DNA from: Syntrophomonas sp. UBA5314
GTDB lineage: Bacteria > Bacillota > Syntrophomonadia > Syntrophomonadales > Syntrophomonadaceae
Assembly (NCBI GenBank): GCA_002410325.1
Contig: DHRK01000066.1
Coordinates: 94,477 to 124,115, forward strand
Direction: 5' to 3'
DNA: 29,639 nt
The stretch's first letter is position 1, and every line of letters begins with the position of its first letter. The position numbers and the translations under genes are program-made. Positions 7,477 to 14,469 of this stretch are shown here, piece by piece. Below the pieces are notes generated by a model that did not search any database, was not told where the DNA came from, and saw only the letters and a program-made list of their open reading frames with translations.

Positions 7477-8958
7477 TTACAAGTTTGATACCCCGCCCGC
7501 TTTGGGATAAGTAATTTTAACTTCCTGCCGGGCAGGATCCCATTCAACCTGGCCGCCCAGCGTTTCAGCAATAATGCCCACCGGCAGCATGGTAAGGCCA
7601 TTGTCGATCTCGGGAGCAACGTCCAGGTAACCGGCTATTCTCCCATTAACCATAAGGATGGTACTGCCTATAGCAAGTTTTATTTCCTGATTCCCTCTGA
7701 CCAGGGTTGCAGTCTGCTCGGAACCATTCCACATGATACCGTTGTCAGCAACACCAAGGGAGTAGGCGACATAGCGCAGGGGCAGATAGGTTCTACCTCC
7801 TTTAATATAGGGAGCAGCCTCCATGAGTACGTCCACGCCGTTTAAGTTAAAAGCGCCTTCACCAATAGTGAAAGTGGATGTTTGAGCCTTGGTGGACGTC
7901 GTTTCGGAACCAGTTAGGTAGCCAATTACCATGGACTTGGGATTAATCTCCTGGTTGGCGCCGCCGATATTCACGATAATTTCTCCCACTTTAGCTGTCG
8001 GTGCAATATTAAAAAAGCCCTGAATTTTAATAATTCCCGGTTTGCCGTTGGTAGAATGCTTGGGTTCCATAGGCCAGGGCAGATCCAAAGACGAATGGTT
8101 GATATCCAACCATAGTCTGGACCGGCCGGCCTCATCCAGATCAATACCTTGTTTCGGATCAAAGCTTATATCGCCTGACAAAAATCCTCCGCTCTGCTTG
8201 ATTCTGGCCTGATTCCAGGTAAATCCCTCGGGCAGGGTAAAAGATAGGGCTTTTTTGGAGGCCTGTAAAGCACCCGGCACATTCTCCACCAGGGTAATCT
8301 CCGCCGGCACTCTGCCTATTCCGGGAGTTAAACTCGGCAAATCCGCAGCCTGGGCGGTTGTGTAACCTTCACCTACATAAGCATTGACTACTTTTTCTGA
8401 TTCATAAGTGTTAATAACACCGATTTCCGTAAAATTTCTCATTTGAGTTATTGCTACTTCGTATTTGCTGTTGGTAGACAAAATGATGACCTGGCTGTGC
8501 GGCTTGTCAAAACGGATGTTTATGACAGCCTGGCCCAGGAAATTGCTGCGGGTAATGACATTGACAACTAATTTCTTTGAGGTGCTGGTGCTGTCGATGG
8601 TCACATCCCCGGGTTTTAGGCCATTGGGATTTGAACCGACGGTTTCCGGTATTTCTATATAGCTTTTCTCATCGCCCGGAGCAGGGCCATAAGCATAGGT
8701 CGAGCCGGTTGGCAGCTCAACGGATATCTGCAGCGGTTTCTCTCCATTGATCATGGGAGTCAGGGATGCAATCTGTATTTCGGCAATTTGAATGGTCCCC
8801 AGGTTTTGCGGGTTGGGCCCGATAGTAATACTGGGAATATTTAAGGCCAGCGTTCTGGTTATCACACTGCTGGCAGAGGCATTACCCGGTACACTGACTA
8901 TAGAGAGCATGATCAACAGCAGCATCAACCAGCTAAGTTTTTTACAAGAACCGATCAA
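7477..8958 (-). CDS. Secreted two-module surface protein with C-terminal stalk domain
   Basis: A 493-aa exported protein that starts with TTG at 8958 behind AGGAGGG (spacing 6 nt). The signal peptide runs to about SVPGNASA. Two surface modules carry the pattern shared with its neighbours: LGTIQIAE ... VELPTGSTY in the first, then ITLVENVPGAL ... FTLPEGFTW ... GGFLSGD in the second. A stalk domain follows (PYIKGGRTYLPLRYVAYSLG, then APEIDNGLTMLPVGIIAETLGG and EWDPARQEVKI), with about ten extra residues after it (YPKAGGVSNL) that the paralogues lack. The leader of about 120 nt is driven by a putative ECF promoter at 9083-9111. It is probably co-transcribed with the 304-aa gene. It may help form an S-layer-like or matrix structure; that role is inference. 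Confidence 0.85.
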   Translation of the reverse strand: MIGSCKKLSWLMLLLIMLSIVSVPGNASASSVITRTLALNIPSITIGPNPQNLGTIQIAEIQIASLTPMINGEKPLQISVELPTGSTYAYGPAPGDEKSYIEIPETVGSNPNGLKPGDVTIDSTSTSKKLVVNVITRSNFLGQAVINIRFDKPHSQVIILSTNSKYEVAITQMRNFTEIGVINTYESEKVVNAYVGEGYTTAQAADLPSLTPGIGRVPAEITLVENVPGALQASKKALSFTLPEGFTWNQARIKQSGGFLSGDISFDPKQGIDLDEAGRSRLWLDINHSSLDLPWPMEPKHSTNGKPGIIKIQGFFNIAPTAKVGEIIVNIGGANQEINPKSMVIGYLTGSETTSTKAQTSTFTIGEGAFNLNGVDVLMEAAPYIKGGRTYLPLRYVAYSLGVADNGIMWNGSEQTATLVRGNQEIKLAIGSTILMVNGRIAGYLDVAPEIDNGLTMLPVGIIAETLGGQVEWDPARQEVKITYPKAGGVSNL

Positions 8959-9082
8959 TATAATCCCTCCTCAAGGCATATCCAATAATTCAACAAAACA
9001 ATTTCTATATGCGTATGCGCCTCTGCGCTTCGGTTGGCCGCCTCCACTTACAAAGTGCGATCGGGTATAAGGTTCTACTATT

Positions 9083-9111
9083 TTTGACCTGTTTTAGCCG
9101 GAAAAAGTTCC
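9083..9111 (-). promoter_or_regulatory. Putative ECF-sigma promoter for the 493/304-aa gene pair
   Basis: Minus strand: -35 GGAACTT (9105-9111) inside GGGAACTTTTTCC, exactly 16 nt of spacer, then -10 GTCAAA (9083-9088). It differs by one base in the -10 from the elements upstream of the sigma gene itself (13732-13760) and of the 781-aa gene (13464-13492). The predicted start is near 9076, about 118 nt before the TTG start codon. Confidence 0.65.
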
Positions 9112-9165
9112 CTCAGCAACCTTATAGCCAACTGCCCGCCAAGAATATTGCATTTGGGGGAATAG

Positions 9166-9181
9166 ATTAAACTTGTTTAAT
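9166..9181. repeat. Small inverted repeat ATTAAAC-TT-GTTTAAT just after the 446-aa gene
   Basis: Arms of 7 nt are perfect with a 2-nt centre. It sits 3 nt beyond the stop of the 446-aa gene and about 55 nt upstream of the ECF -35 at 9105-9111. It is too tight a loop for a good terminator, and an operator is equally possible. Confidence 0.35.
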
Positions 9182-9183
9182 GC

Positions 9184-10524
9184 CTAGTGAATGGATACCG
9201 TTTGGCTTGACGCCTGCCACTCCGCAACATAGCCAAAGACCCCCGTCAAGGCACTTATGGGAAGACAGGTATAACCCGATTTTATTTCCGGAGCGGCTTC
9301 TAAAGTGAAGGCCGCACCGTTGACCAGCATGGTGCCGCTGCCAATTTTCAACTGGACCGTTTTATCATCCTTTTTCAGAATTACGGTTTGGCTGGCAGCG
9401 TTCCAAATGACTCCGTCTTCTTCGTCGATTCCCAGGGCCAAAGCCACATAACGTAGCGGCAGGAAGGTGCGGCTGTTTTTTATGTAGGGGGCAATATCCA
9501 TTGATAGAACGCCTCCATTAAGAATCAATCTTTGCGAGCCTATGGTAAACCTGGATATATTATTAGAAGGAGCTTCAATTACTTTAGCGCAGTTTAAAAG
9601 ATTGGTATTAAGGCCTGGATTGGGGCCTCCTATACTCACTTGTATATCTCCCGGGATAACTGAAGCAGCGATGTTGGCCGTCCCAATGATTTGTATAATT
9701 CCCGGACTACCAGTCGATTGATAATTGACATCCAGCAAAAGCCGCGATTGACCGGATTCGTTCACATCTATAGCGCTTACAGCCACAGCACCGGCTGCAA
9801 AACCTCCGAAAAGTTTTAAGTCTGCTCCGGTCCAGGTTATTCCGTTGGGCAAAACCAGCGTAATTGACCGTTTACCGATCTGCAAGGAACCGGCCAGGTT
9901 TTCCTCCAGTCGAACCACACCCAATGTACGCCCAGTGCCGCTGGTGAGCGTAGGTGTGTCCAGGATCCTGGCAGTGGTTGAGCCGCCAACCGCCTTACTA
10001 TTGGATATTTCTCCTGAACTTACCGCCCCGGTAGCCTCCATGATGTTTACTCTAAAATCTCCCGCCCCCCCGTAAATGTTCACCTGACTGTAATTGGGAA
10101 CATTAAAAAGCAGGTTAAGGCAGGCAGCCTTTTCGGGATTGGTAATATGAACAATATCCAAAATCATTGTTTGGGAAGAGCTATTGCTGTTTACTATTAC
10201 ATCCCCGGCAGCCAGCGAATTGCTGACAACTCCGGCCATCGGCGGCAAATAGACGTATTTATCGGTGGTCCCCGGCGTAGGTGCAGCCATGTAGCTGGAA
10301 TCCGCTGGCAGGGTGATAAGGATCTGCAATCCGGCAGTTATAGAACCGGGGGTTGTCTCCAGAATTTCAATAGTACCCAGGGTTTGACCGTCTCCGATAC
10401 CTACATTCGGCACGTTAAAAGCCTGGTTTCTGGTAGCGGCCACAGCGGGATCACAAAAAGCCAGGCCTGCCACTGTCAAGGACGCGAGCAGGAGCATGAG
10501 AAGCCTGTTTATCTTCACCATCAT
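9184..10524 (-). CDS. Secreted two-module surface protein with C-terminal stalk domain
   Basis: The frame opens at 10548, but the ATG at 10524 lies 6-7 nt behind AGGAGGT and begins a proper signal peptide (MMVKINRLLMLLLASLTVAGLAFCDPAVA), giving 446 aa. Two surface modules follow: FNVPNVGIGDGQTLGTIEILE ... ITLPADSSY, then GTGRTLGVVRLEENLAGSL ... LVLPNGITW ... GGFAAGAV. The stalk domain closes the protein (PYIKNSRTFLPLRYVALALG, AAPEIKSGYTCLPISAL, QASSQTVSIH). Unlike its neighbours it has no GGAACTT element upstream; a sigma-A-type promoter lies at 10598-10626. It may therefore be made under different conditions from the ECF-linked paralogues. Surface structural role inferred. Confidence 0.85.
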   Translation of the reverse strand: MMVKINRLLMLLLASLTVAGLAFCDPAVAATRNQAFNVPNVGIGDGQTLGTIEILETTPGSITAGLQILITLPADSSYMAAPTPGTTDKYVYLPPMAGVVSNSLAAGDVIVNSNSSSQTMILDIVHITNPEKAACLNLLFNVPNYSQVNIYGGAGDFRVNIMEATGAVSSGEISNSKAVGGSTTARILDTPTLTSGTGRTLGVVRLEENLAGSLQIGKRSITLVLPNGITWTGADLKLFGGFAAGAVAVSAIDVNESGQSRLLLDVNYQSTGSPGIIQIIGTANIAASVIPGDIQVSIGGPNPGLNTNLLNCAKVIEAPSNNISRFTIGSQRLILNGGVLSMDIAPYIKNSRTFLPLRYVALALGIDEEDGVIWNAASQTVILKKDDKTVQLKIGSGTMLVNGAAFTLEAAPEIKSGYTCLPISALTGVFGYVAEWQASSQTVSIH

Positions 10525-10597
10525 CAAAATACCTCCTATCCATTGCATAGAAATATATCCTGGTCCACCTTACATTGCCAAGATAGCTGCTAAATCA

Positions 10598-10626
10598 AGT
10601 ATCCAACTGCACGCAGGCAGAGTCAA
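10598..10626 (-). promoter_or_regulatory. Sigma-A-type promoter of the 446-aa surface protein gene
   Basis: Minus strand: -35 TTGACT (10621-10626), 17-nt spacer, -10 GATACT (10598-10603), about 75 nt upstream of the ATG at 10524. It lies just downstream of the hairpin at 10695-10720, as expected for an independent unit. Confidence 0.55.
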
Positions 10627-10694
10627 GAAAAAACTGTTATATACTTATCGGCAATTCACCGGCAAAAGACATGCTATATTCCGTATCAAAACCA

Positions 10695-10720
10695 GAGGGC
10701 CTGGCGCTTGCCAGTCCCTC
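10695..10720 (-). terminator. Hairpin terminator, second (duplicated) copy
   Basis: GAGGGCCTGGC and GCCAGTCCCTC form an 11-bp stem with one mismatch and a 4-nt loop. On the minus strand it is followed by TGGTTTTG. It lies 34 nt after the stop of the decayed gene end at 10755-10837 and is nearly identical to the hairpin at 10854-10878. Confidence 0.65.
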
Positions 10721-10754
10721 CCAGAGATTTAAGCTTGTGGTTTCTTTATAGTTG

Positions 10755-10837
10755 TTACTGAACGATTACGGTCTGAGTTTCCGCATCCCAGCTGGCTGCT
10801 TCACCAAAGGCCTGAGCACCAGGGCGACGGGAGCGCA
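10755..10837 (-). pseudogene. Decayed duplicate of the 3' end of the 781-aa surface protein gene
   Basis: Minus strand, ending in TAA at 10755-10757, the sequence reads AFGEAASWDAETQTVIVQ. This matches the end of the 781-aa protein, AFGESASWDAATQTVTIQ. Upstream, the nucleotide match continues (ACCAGGGCGACGGG against ACCAGAGCGATGGG in the intact gene), but a one-base loss shifts the frame: VALV of the parent IALV is found in another frame. No start codon or module sequence remains. Together with its terminator hairpin it looks like a partial tandem duplication of about 200 bp or a collapsed former paralogue. The 10525-10904 gap holds this relic, two hairpins and a promoter, and no other gene. 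Confidence 0.8.
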
Positions 10838-10853
10838 CTAACACTAAATAGTA

Positions 10854-10878
10854 GAGGGCCTGGCGTAGCCAGGCCCTC
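10854..10878 (-). terminator. Hairpin terminator of the 781-aa gene
   Basis: A perfect 11-bp stem GAGGGCCTGGC / GCCAGGCCCTC with loop GTA, 26 nt after the stop codon at 10905. The following U-tract on the minus strand is weak (TACTATTTAG). Confidence 0.7.
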
Positions 10879-10904
10879 AAGGGTATTAAGTAGTTTACTT
10901 TAAC

Positions 10905-13250
10905 TTACTGAATGGTTACAGTCTGAGTTGCTGCATCCCAGCTGGCGCTTTCGCCAAAGGCTTTGGCTACCAGAGCGATGGGCAGGCAGGTGCGGCTGTT
11001 GTTGATTTCCGGAGCTGCGTCCAGAGTCAAGGCAACGCCGTTAACCAGCATGGTGGTGCTGCCGATCTTGAGCTGGAGAACCTTGTCGCCCTTCATCAGG
11101 GTAACGGTCTGGTTTACTCCATCCCAGTTAATGTTGTTGGCGTCAATACCCAGGGCCTGACCAACATAGGCGATGGGCAGGAAGGTGCGGCTGTCCTTGA
11201 TGTAGGGAGCTACATCCATGGTGATCTCTACGCCTTCCAGGGTAAATGTGCTCTGGCCAACTACAAAGGTGGCAACTTTATTCTGCGCATCGGGAGCAGG
11301 AGTGGTCACTTGGGCTACCTGACCCTTGGCAGCGGCTGTTAAGGAACTCTCTTCGTAGTATCTGAACCACTGGTCTACAGCAGTTCCGGTTGCGGTCAGC
11401 TTCATGGCTCCCTGAGGAACGGTCCGGTCCACGGTGAAGTGGACGTTCTTGAAGCTGATGGTGCTGGCCGTGCTGGTAGAAGAAGTGGTTATCGGGAGAA
11501 TGATATTCTTGTCATCGCTGGACAGTTTCACACCATTGGTGTCGATCTTCAGATCGCCGGTCACACTGACTTCAGGCAGCTCGGTGAAGTATACACCGGC
11601 CGGAGCCTGGATCCAAAGCTCGGCATTATAGGTAGAACCAGAGGAAGAGTAAACCGGTTCAAAAGTGGTACCGCTTACCAGTCTCCATGCAGTTACGGTA
11701 GTTCCGGTGGTCGGGCCCTTGGCGGCCAGTGCGCCTACGCCGGCTTCAACTACCTCAAAAGAGGTGTCGGTCTGGTCCTGGGCACCGATGATGATGGTCG
11801 GGGAAGGAGTTGCGCCAGTCAGGGTAATCGGAGCTACGATCGTGGCTACCTTTACGGTTACCTTGCTTCCGTCATCAGCTTCGGCTCCGGCAGTGCCGCT
11901 GAAGGTAATGTTGAGGTCGCCCGCCGGGAAGTCGGCCGGTACGCTTACGGTACCCTGTCTGAATTCAACTGTGCTGGCAGATCCGGTGCTCGCGTAAACT
12001 TTGTAACTGGCAATCCGCTCGGATGATCCGCTCAGTTTCTGACCGTCAGTCAATCGCAAGCTGCTCTTGGTGGTTACCGGGGTGGGTACGGTTACCCATC
12101 TGCAGCCTTCCGGCAATTCCAGGTTGACACTGCGACCCTCAACCAGGGTTGCAACTACGTTCTCGGTTATAACAAAGGTTCCGATCTTGGCGTCTACCCG
12201 GCCGGCATAGATGTTGGTCGGGTCGTCGCACTTGGCGGTAATTCCATATTCGCCATATTTTCCGACTATAACCGTGGTAGGGGTGATGAAGGTGTTGCTT
12301 CCGCCGATGGTGGCAACGATGTCGCCCTTCTTGGCATTGAGGTCGACGGTTACAGACAGTGCAATGTCAATGATTCCGGGCAGAGCTTGAGACTTGTTAA
12401 TTACATAGAAGGTGGCCTTGGACAGTCCGGAGGAGCTGGTGCCAAGTACCGCAGTATTAACAGTACCGGATCCGTTAGTTATGCTATTAGCCGGGAAACC
12501 GCCTGCAGTAGTGCAAGTAGCGTCGGTAATGGTTACGCCTTCGGGCATGGTTACACTGATGCTGTTATGGCTGGCAGTGTTATCCAGTGCTTCTTTGGTG
12601 TTCTCAACTATTCTGATTATTCCCAGATTTCTGCCGGTTCCCTGGCTCACGGTGGGAGCTGACAGCGCGTAGGCAGAGGTTCCGCCCACGGCTACATGAG
12701 CGTTGATCACGTCACCGCTGCTTATCGCATTGGTGGTGTCCAGAATATTTACTGCATAGTCAGCAGCTCCAGAGGAAATTATCACCTGGCTGGAAGCGCC
12801 GTTGAACAGCAGGTTAATTACGGCAGGATTGTCTGGGGTACCACTCCGGCCGGTTATGTTAAATACTACGAATCTATCAGTAGCGTTAACAAATTGTATA
12901 TTGCCATCGGCAACACCATTTGGGGTACCACTGGTGTTGTTGGCCGGGCATTTAACAAATTGATCAAGAGTACCAGCGGTAGCAGCCGTAGCAAATTTTG
13001 AACCTGATGGCAGGGTCACAACGACCTGCTCGTAAACGGTGCCACCGATGGTGTTGGATCCAATAGATCCTATGGTGCTCTCAACTAACTGAATAGTTCC
13101 CAGGGTTTGTGCAGTTGTGCTGACCGAGACCGTGGGAATAGTCAGGGCTGAGTTAGTGGTAGCGGCGCTCACGGAGCCCATGCCTACGAACATGGTTGCC
13201 ATCATAGCCAGTACCAGCAGCAGCGCGAATTTCTTGCTAATTCTTGGCAT
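10905..13250 (-). CDS. Large secreted four-module surface protein with C-terminal stalk domain (S-layer-like candidate)
   Basis: A 781-aa exported protein with AGGAGGG 6 nt before the ATG and a signal peptide ending near GSVSAA (about 30). Four related beta-rich modules can be recognised by an 'xxIxVxE' strand and a 'xPxG' turn: GTIQLVE at 51 with LPSG at 80; GIIRIVE at 210 with MPEG at 235; GTFVITE at 357 with LPEG at 379; TSFEVVE at 496 with APAG at 549. A stalk domain occupies about 662-781. The protein is rich in Thr, Ser, Gly, Ala and Val and poor in Cys, like many surface-layer proteins. Regulation is notable: a putative ECF promoter at 13464-13492 and a leader of about 200 nt with several hairpins. 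No SLH domain is present, so anchoring must be by the stalk domain or by assembly. An S-layer or matrix role is inference. Confidence 0.87.
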   Translation of the reverse strand: MPRISKKFALLLVLAMMATMFVGMGSVSAATTNSALTIPTVSVSTTAQTLGTIQLVESTIGSIGSNTIGGTVYEQVVVTLPSGSKFATAATAGTLDQFVKCPANNTSGTPNGVADGNIQFVNATDRFVVFNITGRSGTPDNPAVINLLFNGASSQVIISSGAADYAVNILDTTNAISSGDVINAHVAVGGTSAYALSAPTVSQGTGRNLGIIRIVENTKEALDNTASHNSISVTMPEGVTITDATCTTAGGFPANSITNGSGTVNTAVLGTSSSGLSKATFYVINKSQALPGIIDIALSVTVDLNAKKGDIVATIGGSNTFITPTTVIVGKYGEYGITAKCDDPTNIYAGRVDAKIGTFVITENVVATLVEGRSVNLELPEGCRWVTVPTPVTTKSSLRLTDGQKLSGSSERIASYKVYASTGSASTVEFRQGTVSVPADFPAGDLNITFSGTAGAEADDGSKVTVKVATIVAPITLTGATPSPTIIIGAQDQTDTSFEVVEAGVGALAAKGPTTGTTVTAWRLVSGTTFEPVYSSSGSTYNAELWIQAPAGVYFTELPEVSVTGDLKIDTNGVKLSSDDKNIILPITTSSTSTASTISFKNVHFTVDRTVPQGAMKLTATGTAVDQWFRYYEESSLTAAAKGQVAQVTTPAPDAQNKVATFVVGQSTFTLEGVEITMDVAPYIKDSRTFLPIAYVGQALGIDANNINWDGVNQTVTLMKGDKVLQLKIGSTTMLVNGVALTLDAAPEINNSRTCLPIALVAKAFGESASWDAATQTVTIQ

Positions 13251-13295
13251 TTATTTCCCTCCTTATTAATGTTGGATAATTCCAAAAGATAGTCA

Positions 13296-13452
13296 GGGAT
13301 CGAAATCCCCAGGCAGGTATTCATCGATAAAATCGACAACCTCGTGTTTTGTTTCTCCCCTCCTTTATTACCCGCCCTGGCCATACCGCTCTTGTGCTGC
13401 AAGACCGGTCGGATATAACGACTGGTCAAGGACCTGCTTTGGACTACCTTGA
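13296..13452 (-). promoter_or_regulatory. Long hairpin-rich 5' leader of the 781-aa gene
   Basis: Between the predicted start (about 13457) and the ATG (13250) lie about 205 nt with several stems on the transcribed strand. These are: TCAAGG/CCTTGA (13426-13452); GACCAGTCG/CGACCGGTC with one mismatch and a 7-nt loop (13403-13427); TCGAT/ATCGA with a 3-nt loop (13324-13336); and GGGAT-UUCG-ATCCC, a UUCG-type tetraloop hairpin (13296-13309). The first two share two bases. I do not recognise a known riboswitch class. Long structured leaders are known to stabilise S-layer mRNAs; that role here is inference. Confidence 0.5.
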
Positions 13453-13463
13453 CTCTCCTTTTA

Positions 13464-13492
13464 TTAGACACTTGTTTCCGAGGAAAAGTTCC
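13464..13492 (-). promoter_or_regulatory. Putative ECF-sigma promoter of the 781-aa gene
   Basis: Minus strand: -35 GGAACTT (13486-13492) within GGGGAACTTTTCC, exactly 16 nt spacer, -10 GTCTAA (13464-13469). Both boxes are identical to those upstream of the ECF sigma gene at 13732-13760. Confidence 0.72.
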
Positions 13493-13656
13493 CCAACTCA
13501 TGTATAAAAATAACCAATTGCATCAAGCCCCTACATTAGTCCATTTCAAAATAATTTTGGCGTAAAAATATTTTCACCCATTGGACCAGGCCGGCATATA
13601 TATAATATAGTAATATTTTTGCAGCAAATCCATTAACTTGGCCCATGCTTTGAAAA

Positions 13657-13677
13657 TACCAAATATACTATTTGGTA
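13657..13677. promoter_or_regulatory. Perfect 9+3+9 inverted repeat, putative operator in the divergent regulatory region
   Basis: Arms TACCAAATA and TATTTGGTA are perfect complements around a TAC centre. The site lies in the 530-nt divergent gap between the 781-aa gene and the sigma gene, about 55 nt upstream of the sigma gene's ECF -35. The flanks are very AT-rich (13598-13618 and 13680-13715). The remainder of 13500-13730 shows no gene. No regulator for this site can be named from the window. Confidence 0.5.
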
Positions 13678-13731
13678 CATTAAAATTATATGGAAAATAA
13701 AAGTTTTTGTGGTAAATTGATTATGGAAACG

Positions 13732-13760
13732 GGAACTTTTTTCAGGATGCCGTTGTCTAA
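13732..13760 (+). promoter_or_regulatory. Putative autoregulatory ECF-sigma promoter
   Basis: -35 GGAACTT (13732-13738) in GGGAACTTTTTTC, 16-nt spacer, -10 GTCTAA (13755-13760). The layout matches the GGAAC/GTCTAA type used by many ECF sigma factors and is repeated with identical spacing upstream of the two surface-protein units on the other strand. Confidence 0.72.
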
Positions 13761-13779
13761 TATAGCAGGAAGGTAAATT

Positions 13780-14394
13780 ATGCCGTCCTTTACAGGAGTG
13801 TTGGTTCTTTTGACAGAGAGCAGCGATCTGGTGCGATTGGCTCAAAAAGGCAGCCTTACAGCCTTTGAAAAGTTGATCGAAGATTACCAGAACCGTGTTT
13901 TTTCATATTGTTATCAGCTTACGGGAAACCACGACAACGCTCAGGATCTAGCTCAGGATGTGTTTATCCAGGCTTATAACTCACTTAAGTCTTTTCGCCG
14001 GGAGGCCGATTTCGGGACCTGGCTGCGGCGGATAGCCCTTAATAAGTGGATTAACCACCAACGCAAGAATAAGCTTATAACCATCAGTCTGAATGAGCCG
14101 GTGGGAAGCGGCAAAGAGTTTGCCCGTGAAGTTGCTGCCAGCGAGGAAAGCCCGGTAGAAAAAATCGAACAGGCGGAGTTTCTGGAGTTGGTATGGAAAG
14201 CTTTAGGCCGTTTGAGTCTTGAGTTTCGCCAGGTTTTGATTTTACGGGATATGGAAGAATACAGTTACGAGGAGATTGCAGGGTTGCTGGAGTGCTCTCT
14301 GGGAACCGTAAAATCCCGGCTCAACCGAGGAAGAAAATACATTCGTGCTGAAATCGAAACCTTGCAGCGGGAATTGCGTGAGATACCAGAATAA
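13780..14394 (+). CDS. ECF-family RNA polymerase sigma factor
   Basis: A 204-aa (or 194-aa) sigma factor with only regions 2 and 4. Region 2 spans about 18-95 (AFEKLIEDYQNRVFSYCYQLTG, then DNAQDLAQDVFIQAYNSL and FGTWLRRIALNKWINHQRK). An acidic linker follows. Region 4 spans about 135-195 (LGRLSLEFRQVLILRDMEEYSYEEIAGLLECSLGTVKSRLNRGRK). The ATG at 13780 has AGGAAGG, but that site would lie at the very 5' end of the transcript from the promoter at 13732-13760. The in-frame TTG at 13810 (LTESSDL...) with AGGAG 11 nt upstream is a reasonable alternative. The gene pairs with the anti-sigma gene 72 nt downstream. Likely targets are itself, the 781-aa gene and the 493/304-aa pair, from matching promoters. 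Confidence 0.93.
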   Translation: MPSFTGVLVLLTESSDLVRLAQKGSLTAFEKLIEDYQNRVFSYCYQLTGNHDNAQDLAQDVFIQAYNSLKSFRREADFGTWLRRIALNKWINHQRKNKLITISLNEPVGSGKEFAREVAASEESPVEKIEQAEFLELVWKALGRLSLEFRQVLILRDMEEYSYEEIAGLLECSLGTVKSRLNRGRKYIRAEIETLQRELREIPE

Positions 14395-14399
14395 ATATT

Positions 14400-14427
14400 T
14401 TTTGATAGAATGCAACAGTTATCAAAA
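14400..14427 (+). promoter_or_regulatory. Intercistronic hairpin between sigma and anti-sigma genes
   Basis: TTTTGATA and TATCAAAA form an 8-bp stem around a 12-nt loop, starting 6 nt after the sigma stop codon. It has no following T-run, so it is not a clear terminator. It could attenuate or process the mRNA and set the sigma to anti-sigma ratio. Confidence 0.35.
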
Positions 14428-14469
14428 GTGGGAAATTGATTTTCCGATTACCTAAATAAGGGAGAAGTG

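Noticed and set aside
6515..13250. Copper amine oxidase enzymes
   Set aside because: Only the small N-terminal-like stalk domain is present at the C-termini; there is no catalytic domain or topaquinone motif, so enzymatic activity is not supported.
13202..13501. A 99-codon minus-strand reading frame overlapping the start of the 781-aa gene
   Set aside because: It runs out of frame through the leader and promoter of the 781-aa gene, lacks a start codon at proper distance from a ribosome site, and encodes an implausible protein.
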